A stretch of 64,000 nucleotides of DNA from Beroe forskalii (lineage: Eukaryota > Ctenophora > Nuda > Beroida > Beroidae). A program made the translations under genes and the position numbers. The stretch spans positions 473,378-537,377 of the forward strand of contig WFMF01000088.1 of assembly GCA_011033025.1 (NCBI GenBank). The letters are read 5' to 3'. Shown piece after piece: positions 45,993 through 58,211 of this stretch (position 1 is the first letter of the stretch; every line of letters begins with the position of its first letter). The notes under the pieces were generated by a model. That model worked only from the letters and a program-made list of their open reading frames with translations, ran no database searches and was not told the DNA's origin.

Positions 45993-45998
45993 AATAAA
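45993..45998 (+). terminator. Candidate polyadenylation signal of Headcase
   Basis: AATAAA 166 bases after the TAA stop. Confidence 0.5.
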
Positions 45999-45999
45999 C

Positions 46000-48334
46000 T
46001 CAATAACGAACGAGAGTATAACTCGAATATATAAGGTGCTGCCTTGCACGGAAAATGGCGTTTTGTTAGATTTACTCGTCAAAACTACGACAACTTATTT
46101 TCCCTTCAATGTTCAAAACCATGACAACTCGGAATTTACCATGACAACCGAAAATTTACCTTTCGAAACCATGACAACCCATTTACCTTTCTAAAACATA
46201 CCTAGCAACCAATTTAACAATTTACCTTTGTGAACCCTGATAATCAATCACCCTTAAAACGATGTAGTATGGCAACCTGTTTACCCTTCCAAACCATGAA
46301 AATCAGTTTACCCTTCTAAACCACGACCATAAATTTACCCTTCCATACCATAACAAGCTGCTCATTATCTGTGCATATGAGTAACTTTTTGATGAAGAAC
46401 CGTAGCGGAACTCTGTAGTTTTGCAGAATAGCACCGGTAAAATGCGAGGTTTCCCGAGACGAGAAGACTCGGACAAAGTGAAACATTGGTTATTAAGTTA
46501 AAGAGAAAGAGGAAGGGAGTTTCTGATATGTGTGCTCAAAGGTCGAATACAACACGCCGAAAAGAGTGTTAAAACGTCAGATTGAAAGGGCTCGGTCTAG
46601 ATTTTCCAGGCTTCTTGATTGTACAACCTATAGTCTTATTAACCTTCGAGAAAGATGAGAGAGGTATACACTGATAGTTCCTCAAAAAAGGAAATGATGT
46701 CCGAAAAGGAGCTAGGGGATCAAGCTCAGTTCTTTATAATTGTCCGATTCTGTTGGACCTGCTTTTCGAAGTGTTGCCTCCGACCTATGAGCACTCATCC
46801 TTGTTATAGAACTGTTGGAGTACAAGGACTCTTGCAGCAGAGTTCAAGTTAGCGTACATAATTCATATGTTTTATTCCATTTGAATCTCATGATTACACT
46901 GGTTATGATAATCGATAATCCCTTAAAACTACATTCACTTAATTTAATTACGATATTGTTTGTTTTTCGTTTCAGAAACTGGATTTGTCACACAACTCAT
47001 AGAATTCCATGTTATACGAATTTTATTTTAAATTAGCAACTACTGTAGCGTATGCTATTAACTTATTGATGCGAACAAAAAATTGTTTTTCATAGTATAT
47101 CAATGAGAATAGTTTATGTTTTTAAAAATTGTTCATGTATTTGGCACATTAAACATTGCATGTCAATGCTTAGTTGAAATATCACCAAAAGACTATTTAA
47201 ATTATTTTTATCTAATAGAGTAATAGGGATTAATAATTAAAATGTTGTACTGCTATGGGCTAGCCAATTTACAAGCTTCAGCGTTTGCAGAAATAAACAA
47301 GGAGCTTCAAAAAATCCAAAAATTTGCCATATTTTTGATAAATGATAATCAAATTAGAAATTTAAAATAAGCTTGTAAGTTGGTTGGTGGCAGTGCAGAA
47401 AAGAACATTTCAATATTTCACCAAACCATTCTTAATTCAGTAACATGATCGGTTGTACGATTGAGATGGTTAAATCACAAAATGTATTTATCATCAGAAA
47501 AATTTTGATTTTCAAAATGAAAATATTTTTAGTATTTGAAGCAATAATGCGTTCCACAATTTGCATAAATCCTTAAAGAACGTTCGTTCGTGATGGTAAG
47601 GTGCACTTTCCAATTTATTTCTACACGTTAACAAATTTACTCAAAAATTCCAAAAGCATGAGATGGGCTCAACAAAATATGATCCTATTTTGATTCATAA
47701 AACCAAACAAAAAACTATTATTGGTTTTGGGGAGTGAACGTTCTTTCAGGATTCAACAATTAGAATATTTCTATCGCAAAAAACGTATGTTGAATTATCG
47801 TTACCAATTAATTCCAAAATAATGGTTGTATCATCATGAAAACAGTTTACTTAGAACTTTTGAACTTTCGAAATGTATAATACCTCAATGAGTTAATAGG
47901 GCATTAGCTGTACAATTTACGTACCACTGAGGATTAACTTAATTCAGTTTTTGGACAGAAAGTTGGTGTTATCAAATCATTTGAAATGCTAACCAACATT
48001 AACACAGTATCTATTGTTAACGTTACATAATTATTAAGTATTAAGTATAGCACTATCATATTATATCTGTTCATTTTTATTCAGTCTGATTCAGGAATAA
48101 CACTATGGTACTATCTTGAATAAGATTAAGACCCTTAGACAGATTACTTTAAAACTTTTATCTTCATTCAATAGTATCCAGTTTCTGGATGAGTTATCTG
48201 AATCTCTTACTCACTTTTGTTAAATTTAGTTATCTGGGATTTGAAACTCATAAATGAATCAGCCAAATCATTTTCCTTCGATGATTTTGGCGTTGGAGTT
48301 TGAAAAAGCACAATGACAATGCTGAGACCTAAAT
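46000..48334. other. Intergenic, no gene recognised
   Basis: 46080-46350 has loosely repeated 'ccatgacaacc...tttaccctt' phrases; the rest is AT-rich unique sequence. Confidence 0.4.
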
Positions 48335-49695
48335 TTGAAATGAGTAGTCCCAGATAACTGTAACCGTAGTGTTACGATTTATAGTTTTCAAATTAGAGAT
48401 TTCAATTTCTTAGTTTTCAATGAGCAACCAACTGGAACTCAAAAGTTACACTTTTTGTTGTAAGATCGATTGTATTTTGTGTAAAGAATTGCCGGGTCTT
48501 GATTTCCAGTTGGCGCACTTTATTTTTATTCTAAATACTTTATTCTGCGAGCAAGAGTTGACAAGATGAAAGATGAAAAAAGGAAGAAGTCTTCCATACA
48601 ACTCATTGATTTAATAACAGTCGTTTTATGGCCGGTCACGACTTATTTGTGCGGCAAATTATCGGATTATTCAAAAATCCAAATCGAAATATTTTAAATA
48701 TTTTTCTATCCTGTAACATTGCATGAAATTTCGCGGATGACTTTTTAAAACTTTTTAATCAAAATATTTATAAGCGACGTTATTAAATAAATAGTTATCA
48801 TCAGATCAACTCTTGCTGATGAGATTGAATCATTTTACGGTTTATTGAAACAAAAAGTCAGGTCGTTTATTGGAACTGACAAAAATCAATTGTTTGTCTA
48901 AGAACTATTTAAAAGGATTTGAATTGTGACATAGCATTAAGGCCGTGTAAGTATAAATTGTATTCGAAGTAGCTCAATTTAATAAGTTTGACCAAAATTA
49001 TTTTAGATAGCTCTCCTTTGGACAAACAATTGATTCGTATTATCTAAGGACACGAAAGCTAAGCGTCCTTCAATGTTGTTTGAAAAAAAATTATATGTAT
49101 TTGTTGATTTCTTTCATTGAAAAAAGAATGTAAATTTGTTGGTTATTTTTGCAGAAAAAGAAGCATACATAAAACTAGCCTAGAACGAAAACTAACCTAT
49201 TTATTTTCATTTTCTTTTAAACATTTTTCTTGTCATATTCATCGTCTCATTGTGTCGACCAAAACTTATGTCTGAATTGAAACAAATACGAATGAGGGAA
49301 TCATTGCCAGTAGATAGAAGTCTTGTGCCACTACAAGACAGACAACACGTTTATTGTAAAGTTGTAATAGGGGAAAATGCTAAAACTCATGAATCCCTCA
49401 AATCACTGCCAAATTACCGGTTAGTGCTGGAGAAATATCGTGGGTTTGTGGTTCTTTGAGCAGTCTTACTGATCAGATATGATAGTACAAGGTCTCATTT
49501 CGGACCTCACCCTTTTATGTTGTTTTTCGAAAAAAATACGCTGGGGACAGTTATTACAGCCTCCCCGTCTATTTGAAGCCTTCAGGGTAATGACCTACTA
49601 ACATATCTGATCGTTTTAAAGCCTCAGCTTAACTGATGACCCTAAAACGCCCATCTTTTTGTCATAATTTAAAGGTTCATCCAGATACTTCATGG
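48335..49695 (+). repeat. Dispersed duplicated element, copy B
   Basis: Near-identical to copy A over about 1.1 kb, followed without the extra 400 bp by the segment matching 40150-40340. It contains a ~50-bp insertion relative to A near 48940-48990. It leads directly into satellite B. Confidence 0.9.
49268..49459 (+). CDS. Short open frame within element copy B, unknown
   Basis: 63 codons (MSELKQIRMRES... ending EKYRGFVVL). The equivalent in copy A is frame-shifted. The upstream tcattgtgtcgacc could be part of an intron. I recognise no family. It may be an exon remnant of a transposon or captured host gene; expression is unsupported. Confidence 0.3.
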   Translation: MSELKQIRMRESLPVDRSLVPLQDRQHVYCKVVIGENAKTHESLKSLPNYRLVLEKYRGFVVL

Positions 49696-49699
49696 AAGA

Positions 49700-51450
49700 G
49701 TTCATGATTCCGCGGAAGTGGATCCAAATTGGATCCATGGGACAAATTTGGGACAAATCTGGGACATTTGTTTTACGGCCATGTTTCGGCTATAATCTGA
49801 CTTTTAATGATTTCAGATGGTCTGTAGGGTTATTCCGGACCATGTTCATGGCTTTTAAAGCCGAAATAGCCATTTTGGGCCCCAATATGGCCATTTAGGG
49901 CCCAGAAAGGCCCAAATTTCAAAATGGCCAAATCGATCTGGAAACAGCTCAAATCGATTTATAATCATCCTGAGAAGTATTCTACAAAGTTTTACGGCCA
50001 GAAAATGTCATTTATAGTGTCCCAAAACGATGGATCCAAATCGTGATTTTGAAGTGGATCCATATGGGACAAATCTGGGACATTTGTTTTACGGCCATGT
50101 TTCGGCTGTAATATGACTTTTTATGATCTCAGATGGTTTGTAGGGTTACTCCGGACCATGTTCATGGCTTTTAAAGCCGAAATAGCCATTTTGGGCCCCA
50201 ATATGGCCATTAAGGGCCCAAAAAGGCCAAAATTTCAAAATGGCCGAATCGGCCCGGAAACGCCTCAAATCGATTTATAATCATCCTGAGAAGTATTCTA
50301 CAAAGTTTTACGGCCAAAAAATGTCATTTAGTGTCCCAAAACGATGGATCCAAATCGAGATTTCGAAGTGGATCCATATGGGACAAATCTGGGACATTTG
50401 TTTTACGGCCATGTTTCGGCTGTAATCTGACTTTGAATGATTTCAGATGGTCTGTAAGATTGGCCCGGACCATGTTCACGGCTTTTTTAAAGCCGAAATA
50501 GCTATTTTGGGACCCGATATGGCCATTTAGGGCCCAAAAAGGCCCAAATTTCATAATGGCCGAATCGGCCCGGAAACGCCTCAAATCGATTTATAATCAT
50601 CCTGAGAGGTATTCTACAAAGTTTTACGGCCAGAAAATGTCATTTAGTGTCCCGAAACGATGGATCCAAATCGAGATTTCGAAGTGGATCCATATGGGAC
50701 AAATCTGGGACATTTGCCCCATATGGATCCACATCGAAATCTTGATATGGATCCATCGCGTTGGGACACTAAATGGCATTTTCTGGCCGTAAAACTTTGT
50801 AGAATACTTCTCAGGATGATTATAAATCGATTTGAGGCGTTTCCGGGCCGATTCGGCCATTTTGAAATTTGGGCCTTTCTTGGCCCTAAATGGCCATATT
50901 GGGGCCCAAAATGGCTATTTCGGCTTTAAAAGCCATGAACATGGTCCGGAGTAACCCTACAGACCATCTGAAATCATTAAAGTCAGATTACAGCCGAAAT
51001 CTCGATTTGGATCCATCGTTTTGGGACACTAAATGACATTTTCTGGCCGTAAAACTTTGTAGAATACTTCTCAGGATGATTATAAATCGATTTGAGGCGT
51101 TTCCGGGCCGATTCGGCCATTTTGAAATTTGGGCCTTTTTGGGCCCTAAATGGCCATATTGGGGCCCAAAATGGCTATTTCGGCTTTAAAAGCCATGAAC
51201 ATGGTCCGGAGTAACCCTACAGACCATCTGAAATCATTAAAAGTCAGATTACAGCCGAAACATGGCCGTAAAACAAATGTCCCAGATTTGTCCCATATGG
51301 ATCCACTTCAAAATCACGATTTGGATCCATCGTTTTGGGACACTAAATGCCTTTTCTGTCCGCAAAACTTTGTAGAACACCTCTCGGGATGATAATAAAT
51401 CGATTTCAGGTGTTTCCAGACCGATTTGGCCATTTTGAATTTTTGCTTCA
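49700..51450. repeat. Satellite array B, ~310-bp monomer, head-to-tail then inverted
   Basis: Forward monomers begin at about 49725, 50035, 50345 and 50660 (tggatccatatgggacaaat). At about 50715-50730 orientation flips and roughly two and a half monomers run in reverse to about 51450. Shared words include ggccatttagggcccaaa, tttacggccagaaaatgtca and ccggaccatgttcatggc. The layout parallels satellite A with tggatcca in place of tggatgca. Confidence 0.9.
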
Positions 51451-51479
51451 AATGATGCTTTGATAACCTTCCGTGAATA

Positions 51480-52165
51480 ACAAAACGGTTTTTAAGCCGA
51501 ACAAATTTGGGATTTTTGAAACTTTTTTTGGTCATTTAGATGTCATCATATCATCACTGTGTCATCACCGAATCCAAAAGGGCTCTGATAGTGTCTAATG
51601 AACTCCTGCTATAATATTTAATCATTTAAAACCATCAGAAGACAGAACGCCGAAAATGGACACATTTTCAACTTTGTCTCATTTTGTTACAAGTGTTGGA
51701 AATTTTGGGAATCATTTAGTGGATAACAAAACGATAAGCGATATCAGTTGTGGTTTTGAAAATTCAATGGAAAATTCGTTGGACGTGGGGGACAATTTGT
51801 ACGGCGAACGCAGAAAAGTGACATTTTGCGCGCCGCGCAAAATGTCCCAAATGTGGATCCACTTCGCGGAATCATCTTCTGTCAGCGGATGAGTTCATGA
51901 ATCCGCCGAATTACCGGCAAATTACCGGCATGTAACAAAAACGTGACAAAAACGTGACAAAGCAAAATAACGAGTTTCTGTATACTTTGACTCACTTTAG
52001 TGATAAGATATCATAGTAGGAGGTCCTTAGACACTGTCTGAGCCGTTTTAGAGTCAATGATGACACAGTGATGACATGATGACATCATGGTGACACAAAA
52101 AATAAATTTTCAAAAATTTTCCAAATTTGTTCAGAATCAGTTTTAAACCGTTCAGAATGTCAAAG
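51480..52165. repeat. Imperfect inverted repeat pair bounding ~370 bp
   Basis: 51480-51630 (gtcatcatatcatcactgtgtcatcacc, gtgtctaatgaactcctgct) is matched in inverted orientation by 52000-52165 (gatgacacagtgatgacatgatgac, aggaggtccttagacactgt). It could be a foldback element or the end of element B. The interior contains a ccgcgcaaaatgtcccaaatg stretch echoing the satellite. Confidence 0.65.
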
Positions 52166-52329
52166 TAAGTCTACTCTAGTAGCAGCGTGTAGTTGTGTAT
52201 GCACTTCGATGTCCAGAATTTTTGACCATTGGAGGTTGTTCTCCAGGCAATTCTGGTCCAGAATCATCTAGGTACCACTTTTGTATCGCTAGACACATGC
52301 CTGTGGGGCCACGCCCATGCCACGCCCTT

Positions 52330-52440
52330 AGGCGCGTATGGTGAAAATTTGTATCTCGGCCCAGGAAGGTCGTAGAAACTCGATTTTGGGCTCAAACGAA
52401 TCGCAATGACCATATTTATATTAGACTTGTTAATAGAGTT
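52330..52440 (+). repeat. Short interspersed unit (ggaaggtcgtagaaact... atattagacttgtt)
   Basis: The same unit occurs at 57080-57180 (+) and, degraded, at 63420-63510 and 63560-63690 (-). It immediately precedes and overlaps the LINE-like frame, so it may be 5' sequence of that element family. Confidence 0.7.
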
Positions 52441-52909
52441 CAGTAGAGTTGGAGAAAAGCCTCACATTGGCTTTTGCGAGAGGTTGGGGAAGAAGACTAC
52501 TGACAAGCCCCGTCCCATCAAAGTGTGCCTAACGAACAGTGATGCAGCTGTCCGTCTTCGTAAATGTGGGAAAAGATTACGAGAAATCCCAACTACACGA
52601 AGCGTCTTTGTAGCACCAGACCTGACTCGTGAGGAGAGAGAAGAACGGAAGAAACTTGTGGACTTAATGAAAGCGAAGAAGAGAGCCAGCCCTGAGCAGC
52701 ACTTCTACATCTTCAAAGGTGAGATTTGGAGTCAAGCTCGAAATGCACCTTCTCCTCCTCCTCCCACCAAGACTTCACTCACTGCCTGTGCTACTGCAGC
52801 CCGTACATCTACTCCTGCTGCCCCCTCTGCACCTGCCCAAGGTTCCTCCTCTAACACTGCTCCTGCAGCACCCCCTAATACTGCTCCCACCTCTGCAACT
52901 CGCCCATGA
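52406..52909 (+). pseudogene. Non-LTR retrotransposon ORF1-like fragment
   Basis: Open frame of 167 codons. The core KPRPIKVCLTNSDAAVRLRK, then SVFVAPDLTREEREERKKLV and YIFKGEIWSQARN, matches the pattern seen in ORF1 proteins of CR1/L2-like LINEs ('RPIKV', 'V-V-PDLT-EER--R--L', 'Y-IR-G-I'). This is followed by a Pro/Ala/Ser/Thr-rich tail. The first ~20 residues come from the interspersed repeat and are doubtful. Nothing downstream encodes ORF2 before the hAT insertion. Family assignment is by motif only. Confidence 0.6.
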
Positions 52910-53058
52910 TAAACTTGAAAATAATAACAAAACTTTTCTATTTAAGAGTTTATTAGGCTACGACCAATTGTGTGAAAACATCACTGTAACAAGGATCTGA
53001 TTCAGTAAGGTTACTGTAGATCAGCTAGGTCGGTTGAGGATATAGCTAGGTATCTAAT

Positions 53059-55660
53059 CATAGTTGCCAACTCGCCCTTCTTTCGGCAGGGCGCCCTGCT
53101 TTGCCCTGCTTTACGCCCTTCCAAACAATGTCAACCCTTCTTTAGAAGGGCATTTTTGAAAAGGTACCTGACCAAAAAAGGTACCAATTTATCTAAATTG
53201 AAGTAAATTTCTATGCAAATTTCTATCCAAAATCCCCATTTTTGAGATGTTCACAAAAAGGCGAAAAATGAACATATTGCCCACAACCGCTAACAGTCTA
53301 ATTGGTAGAACAACTAAAGTTTTGAAGTGAAGACAAATATTGGAGATGTGAATGGTCCGTTCTAGACAGAAAAAATTCCCAACCACATTATTTTTGCTGA
53401 TGCAAGTCAGGTTTTCTTGATTTTGCTCTCAAATAAAAAAAATCAAGCCAAAGATGACTAAGTTGAAAATATGGATTATGGATGATGGATTAGGTAGACT
53501 TTCTCCTTTGATTGGTGCAAAGTTGACTATGCAATTTGAATTATTTAAGGCCATAGAATTAATATTAATGTATATAAATTGCTCTAGATGTTTTCAAAAT
53601 GGTGCCCATTTTACAAGATAATAATATGCTAATCCATGCTAAAATGGTTTCAAAACAGTTCTCATTTCACAAGATACACCAGGGAAAACCGATTATTATT
53701 AGTTCTTTAATCTGTTTTAAAAAATAAAATAATTTTTTCAAAGGTACTTATTCACAAGTAACACCAGAGGAAGTGGTTGTTTTCAAGAAGGTTAACTAAT
53801 AACTAGAAACAAGGATTGAAAATCTTTGTTTTCAAAAAGTTGCCTATTCAGCTATTCCACAAGTTACACTGGATAAAGTGATTGTTAATTCAAAACTGTA
53901 CATATTTCATGAGTTACACTAGATGTTTTTTTTCAAAAAGTTGCTCACTTCACAAGTTTCACTAAAGAAAATTATTTATTTTCAAAAAGGTACCTTTTTC
54001 ACAGGTTACACTATTGAGAAAATGGCTGTTTTTAAAAAGGAACACCTTCCACAACTTTCACCTTTTCACTAGAGTTATTGAAAATGAGTGTTTCAATGAT
54101 GAACAAGGTGCCATTTCATGAGTTACACTAGAAAAAGTCCTTGTTTTGGAAAGCTTATTAAGTAATTTATTTCAAAAGTTGCACTGGAGGAAATTATTTT
54201 TTCAAAAAGTACCTATTTCTTAGGTTACACTTGAAAAGTATTTTTAAAAAGGTACCCTCTAAAAGTCTAAAGAAATAATTGTTTTCTAAAAATCGAAAAG
54301 GTACTTACGTATTTCAGAAGCTTCAATGGAGAAAATCATTGCTTTCGAAAAGGTACCTTTTACAAAATTTACACTTGAGAAAATGATAATTTCTAAAAAG
54401 GTAATTCTCAAGAAAATTGCTGTTCTCGAAAAGGTACCTATTTCACAAGTTTCAATGAAGAAAATCATTGTGATCGAAAAGGTACCTTTTTCGAAAGTTA
54501 CACTTGAGAAAGTGATAGTTTCTAGAATGGTACCTATTTCTCAAGAAAATTGTTGTTCTCCAAAAGGTACCTATTTCACAAGTTTTAATGGAGAAAATCA
54601 TTGTGATCGAAATAGTACCTTTTTCAAAAACTACACTTGAGAAAGTGATAGTTTCTAAAAAGGTACCTAATTCTCAAAAAAATTTGCTGCTCTCGAAGAG
54701 GAACATATTTCACAAGTTTCAATGGAGAAAATCATTGTGATCGAAAAGGTACTTTTTCAAAAGTTACACTTGAGAAAGTGATAGTTTCTAAAAAGGTACC
54801 TATTTCTCAAGAAAATTGATGTTATCAAAGAGGTACCTATTTCACAAGTTTCAATGGAGAAAATCATTGTAATTGAAAAGGTACCTTAATCAAAAGTCAC
54901 ACTTGAGAAAGTGATAGTTTCTAAAAAGGTACCTAATTCTCAAGAAAATTGCTGTTCTCAATAAGGTACCTATTTCACAAGTTTCAATGGAGAAAATCTT
55001 TGCTTTCGAAAAGGTACCTTTTTCAAAAGTTACACTTGAGAAAGCGATAGTTTCTAAAAAGGTACCTATTTCTCAAGAAAATTGCTGTTTCCAAAAAGGT
55101 ACCTATTTCAGAAGTTTCAATGGAGAAAATCATTGTGATCGAAAAAGTACCTTTTTGGAAAGTTGCACTTGAGAAAGTGATAGTTTCTAAAATGGTACCT
55201 TTTTCTCAAGAAAATTGTTGTTCTCGAAAAGGTACATATTTCACAAGTTTCCATGGAGAAAATCATTGCTTTCGAAAAGGTACTCAATACTCATTTCACA
55301 TAAGAGAAATGTTTGTCTAGAGAAATCATTGTCTTCAAAAAGGTACCTATTTTAGATGCTACACTACCTATCTAGAAAGATGTTGTTTTCAAAAGGTACC
55401 AATTTTGACAGTTTTGAAAAAAGGTGCCAGATATCTCTTAATCAGACCTCAAAAGGTACCAAAACTAAAAGATTTGCGGAAAGGTACCGCTTTTTGCTGG
55501 TGAAAGTAAGAAAAGGGCAAAAAATGAGCAAATTTGGCATCAAAAGGTACCAAATTTGGCGATTTTTTCAAAAGGCACCTAAAAATTGCCCTTCTAATAT
55601 GCCCTTCTTTTGCCCTAAAATCATGCCCTGCGAAGGTATTTTCAAAAGTTGGCAACTATG
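53059..55660. mobile_element. hAT-type non-autonomous element filled with tandem repeats
   Basis: Terminal inverted repeat catagttgccaac / gttggcaactatg, flanked by a perfect 8-bp duplication, tatctaat (53051-53058 and 55661-55668). Eight-bp duplication and CA...TG ends fit hAT. Subterminal ends are both rich in gcccttct/agaagggc. No transposase. The 2.6-kb interior is almost entirely degenerate to near-perfect copies of an aaaaggtacc-containing unit. Confidence 0.85.
54300..55295. repeat. Higher-order repeat, ~133-bp unit made of three ~44-bp subunits
   Basis: About seven copies, each with three GGTACC sites: (cgaaaaggtaccttttt..., tctaaaaaggtacctattt..., ctcgaaaaggtacctattt...). Flanking 53700-54290 and 55300-55600 hold more diverged subunits, a gradient typical of unequal exchange. 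Apparent peptide frames (EKVPFSKVTLEKVI type) are by-products of the repeat. Confidence 0.85.
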
Positions 55661-55668
55661 TATCTAAT

Positions 55669-56714
55669 GCCACATGTATTAGGCAGTCACAACGACTGCA
55701 GTGTGAGTGTGCTGTGTGATACTTTTTATATTATTTCAATGATTTATTACATCTTTTTATTTTATACTATAATATATGTATATTATGCTTTTTCCTTTAC
55801 AACTAATAAAACAACCACAACAAACATTAAAACATATATAGAAATAGGTATTTCACTATGCACTTTGAAAAGATGTGTGTAATGTTTCTTTTTGTTAAGC
55901 TTGTGTGTGTGAGCAAAAATCTGCAAAAGTTGATGTTTTGAAAAATTGTAATATAATTTGAGAAATCGAAAAAATGGATCCTATTGAAGAATCCAAACAT
56001 TGCTAAATTTTTCCTTGCAATACATAATTAACGAATCAAAAGGCCCTTACAACCTAAACCAGATGAATGGTGGGTGCAGAAGGCAAAATTGCTTTCGTAA
56101 TCTCTCCATACACAACATCGGCTAGCAAAGATTGTAATTTTAACGTTATTCCTGTGTCTCAGACCTTACCACTTTAACCCAAATATTTCACTTTGAAAAT
56201 TTTAAATAAGCAGAAAACTCATCACACTAATTGAAAATATTTATTTAATTTGAAGTTGAATGGAATGCATGTTTTATTTATATAAAAATGTATTTATTAT
56301 ATCTAGTCTATTGAACAATTCACTGTTGTTATAACCAAGCAATATCGACAATATCATTTATACAAAAACATTGGCTTGATTAAGAATTGTAAGTTATTAC
56401 TCAGAATAAAGTTTGATATGAGATTTGATATAAGGTCAATGTATTAAAACAACTAAAAGTGCCTCGTTGCCTAATTGTCTATTTAAAAAATTAAAATGAA
56501 TTCCCAAACTCAGTCAGTTCCGTGCAAACGATTGAGCTCAGTTAAGCATATGTTATACTAAATTTCAAGTTTCAAAAATGTAAGGAATATAATTTTTCAG
56601 AACAGTTTCTGAGAACAATTTTCAACATTATCACTCAAATCCTTTATCACCTGAGTTTTTTGGAACCATCTTTATCTCTGACAATTAATATTTATATTTA
56701 TGTTGTTTGTGTAA
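55669..56714. other. Intergenic, no gene recognised
   Basis: Very AT-rich; nothing supported. Confidence 0.4.
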
Positions 56715-56864
56715 AATAAATTTTCTTGTTTTCCTCAAATTTTCTTGTTTTCCTCATCCGCTGCTCGCGAGAAGGCTGGTAAAAAGACTGCCGAGGACTT
56801 GCTTAGGAGCGCAATGGCAATTGATGCTAAATTGCAGATCAAAGCAAATGGCGCTAATACGTGA
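56715..56864 (+). other. Possible terminal exon or coding relic
   Basis: A frame ending at TGA 56862-56864 gives SAAREKAGKKTAEDLLRSAM and AIDAKLQIKANGANT, helix-like and GC-richer than its surroundings. It follows two copies of attttcttgttttcctca. No acceptor AG or start codon is clear. Family unknown. Confidence 0.2.
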
Positions 56865-57039
56865 ACTCGTTGCTGCCGCGCTTTTTCAGTGATTTTGTGA
56901 CGGGTTGAAATATGAAAATTTGTTGATGTATGTATCCGTCCAGACAGAAGTGTTATTGCTTCTTTGGACTAAAATTGTTTAATTCTGTTTAATTCTGTTT
57001 AATAATTCTGCCTTAAAATGCTCAGGAAAAAAGTTATGA

Positions 57040-57250
57040 GCGAAAAACTGATTTTCGAGCCATGCGCGAGCCTCATATTGGGTAATTTTCATAAATCGGT
57101 ACACGAAGGTCGTAAAGACTGCGTTCATAGCTCAAAAGAAGCGAGATATTCATGTTTATATTCGACTTGTGAATAAACATATGCCCTGAAATGCTCACAA
57201 AATGAGTTATGGGCTGAAAACCGATTTTTTGGCCATTTGCCCTATCTGAA
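57040..57250 (+). repeat. Interspersed repeat copy with internal doubling
   Basis: Related to 52330-52440. aaatgctcaggaaaaaagttatg... and aaatgctcacaaaatgagttatg... are two diverged tandem halves. A degraded reverse copy lies at 63300-63520. Confidence 0.65.
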
Positions 57251-57353
57251 TGGGGTAAATTAATTCAGTAAAATATCCTAATTTCAATTCAAAATCCTAA
57301 ACGATTGCTTTTGAGCATTTAATGATATCTTGTGTCAGAAATTTATACATTAC

Positions 57354-58053
57354 TAGAAAAGCCCGTCGGACCTGCTAGATAATACAGGACCAAATAATAA
57401 AAGCTCTCAAAAAGTTTATGAAGGAGCAAAATTTACCATTATTCGTTAGTAATGCTGGAGCGTGCAAGTTTTGATTATTATACTTTGCTTTTGTATGATG
57501 AAGTTAATCTGAAAATTTAAACCGAGAATCGTACTCATACTCATACTGAACGTTGAATTAAAGCACTGATTCACGCCAAGAGCAGTATTCCAAAATCGCA
57601 ATGTGCTATGCCCAAATTCGATTAAATTTGATTTTGCTTTTGTTCAATCTTAAATTTTTCCGTTACCATCAACTAAGCATTAATTTAAATCGACCGACGT
57701 CTGCCACCGATTTATAATAGATGCTATCGCAAATAGCCTCCACGATGCCAGCCATACCCGTCCTCCACCTTCAGATCTTGAATTTCAAATGAAAAACAGT
57801 AAACACACTGTGCTTTCAAACGCTACAATGCAGCAGTCAACAACGTATCAGAAAGCATTTGCATAGAACTGATCATAATCTGCACGTGCAGAATACCTGT
57901 ATCCATAGCAACGGCGCGACTTAGCCCGGTTAAGCCTTCGTTTCTCTTCATAAGTTCTTGGCAAGCTCAAATTTAATTGTGTACGGAAGCACAGACATAA
58001 TTCACGTGCTCTTACGAAATTATAATTAAGACTAGCAGGCCCGTTGGGCCTGC
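57354..58053. repeat. Hairpin-bounded repeat, copy 1
   Basis: Starts at a tagaaaagcccgtcgga hairpin (57354-57378) and ends at gcaggcccgttgggcctgc (58035-58053). The body (aggaccaaataataa... gcacgtg ...attatgt) is repeated as copy 2. Confidence 0.75.
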
Positions 58054-58059
58054 AAATGC

Positions 58060-58110
58060 ACAGCTCACTCGGCGCTGCTACGCAGCACCTCGTTCGCAAA
58101 TTTGAAACAC
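58060..58110. repeat. Short repeat cactcggcgctgctacgcag, copy 1
   Basis: gctcactcggcgctgctacgcagcacctcgttcgcaaa type sequence containing a GCTG-CTAC-GCAGC stem. Recurs at about 59578-59606 and, truncated, at about 60823-60850, where similarity continues through accgcatcaaaaaactcc. Confidence 0.75.
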
Positions 58111-58211
58111 TGCAACTCAAATTTATTGAATACTTACCGCATCAAAAAACTCCAATCAAGTCAAAAGTTACGGAGCAACCAAAATTGAAACAGCATTAAA
58201 CCGAAATGAAT

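Noticed and set aside
52719-53000. Leu/Pro-rich frame overlapping the LINE ORF1 fragment
   Set aside because: Shadow of the Pro/Ala-rich tail in another frame.
54326-55320. Frames encoding EKVPFSKVTLEK-type peptide repeats
   Set aside because: They are translations of the 133-bp higher-order repeat inside a hAT element, interrupted repeatedly and without start or splice context.
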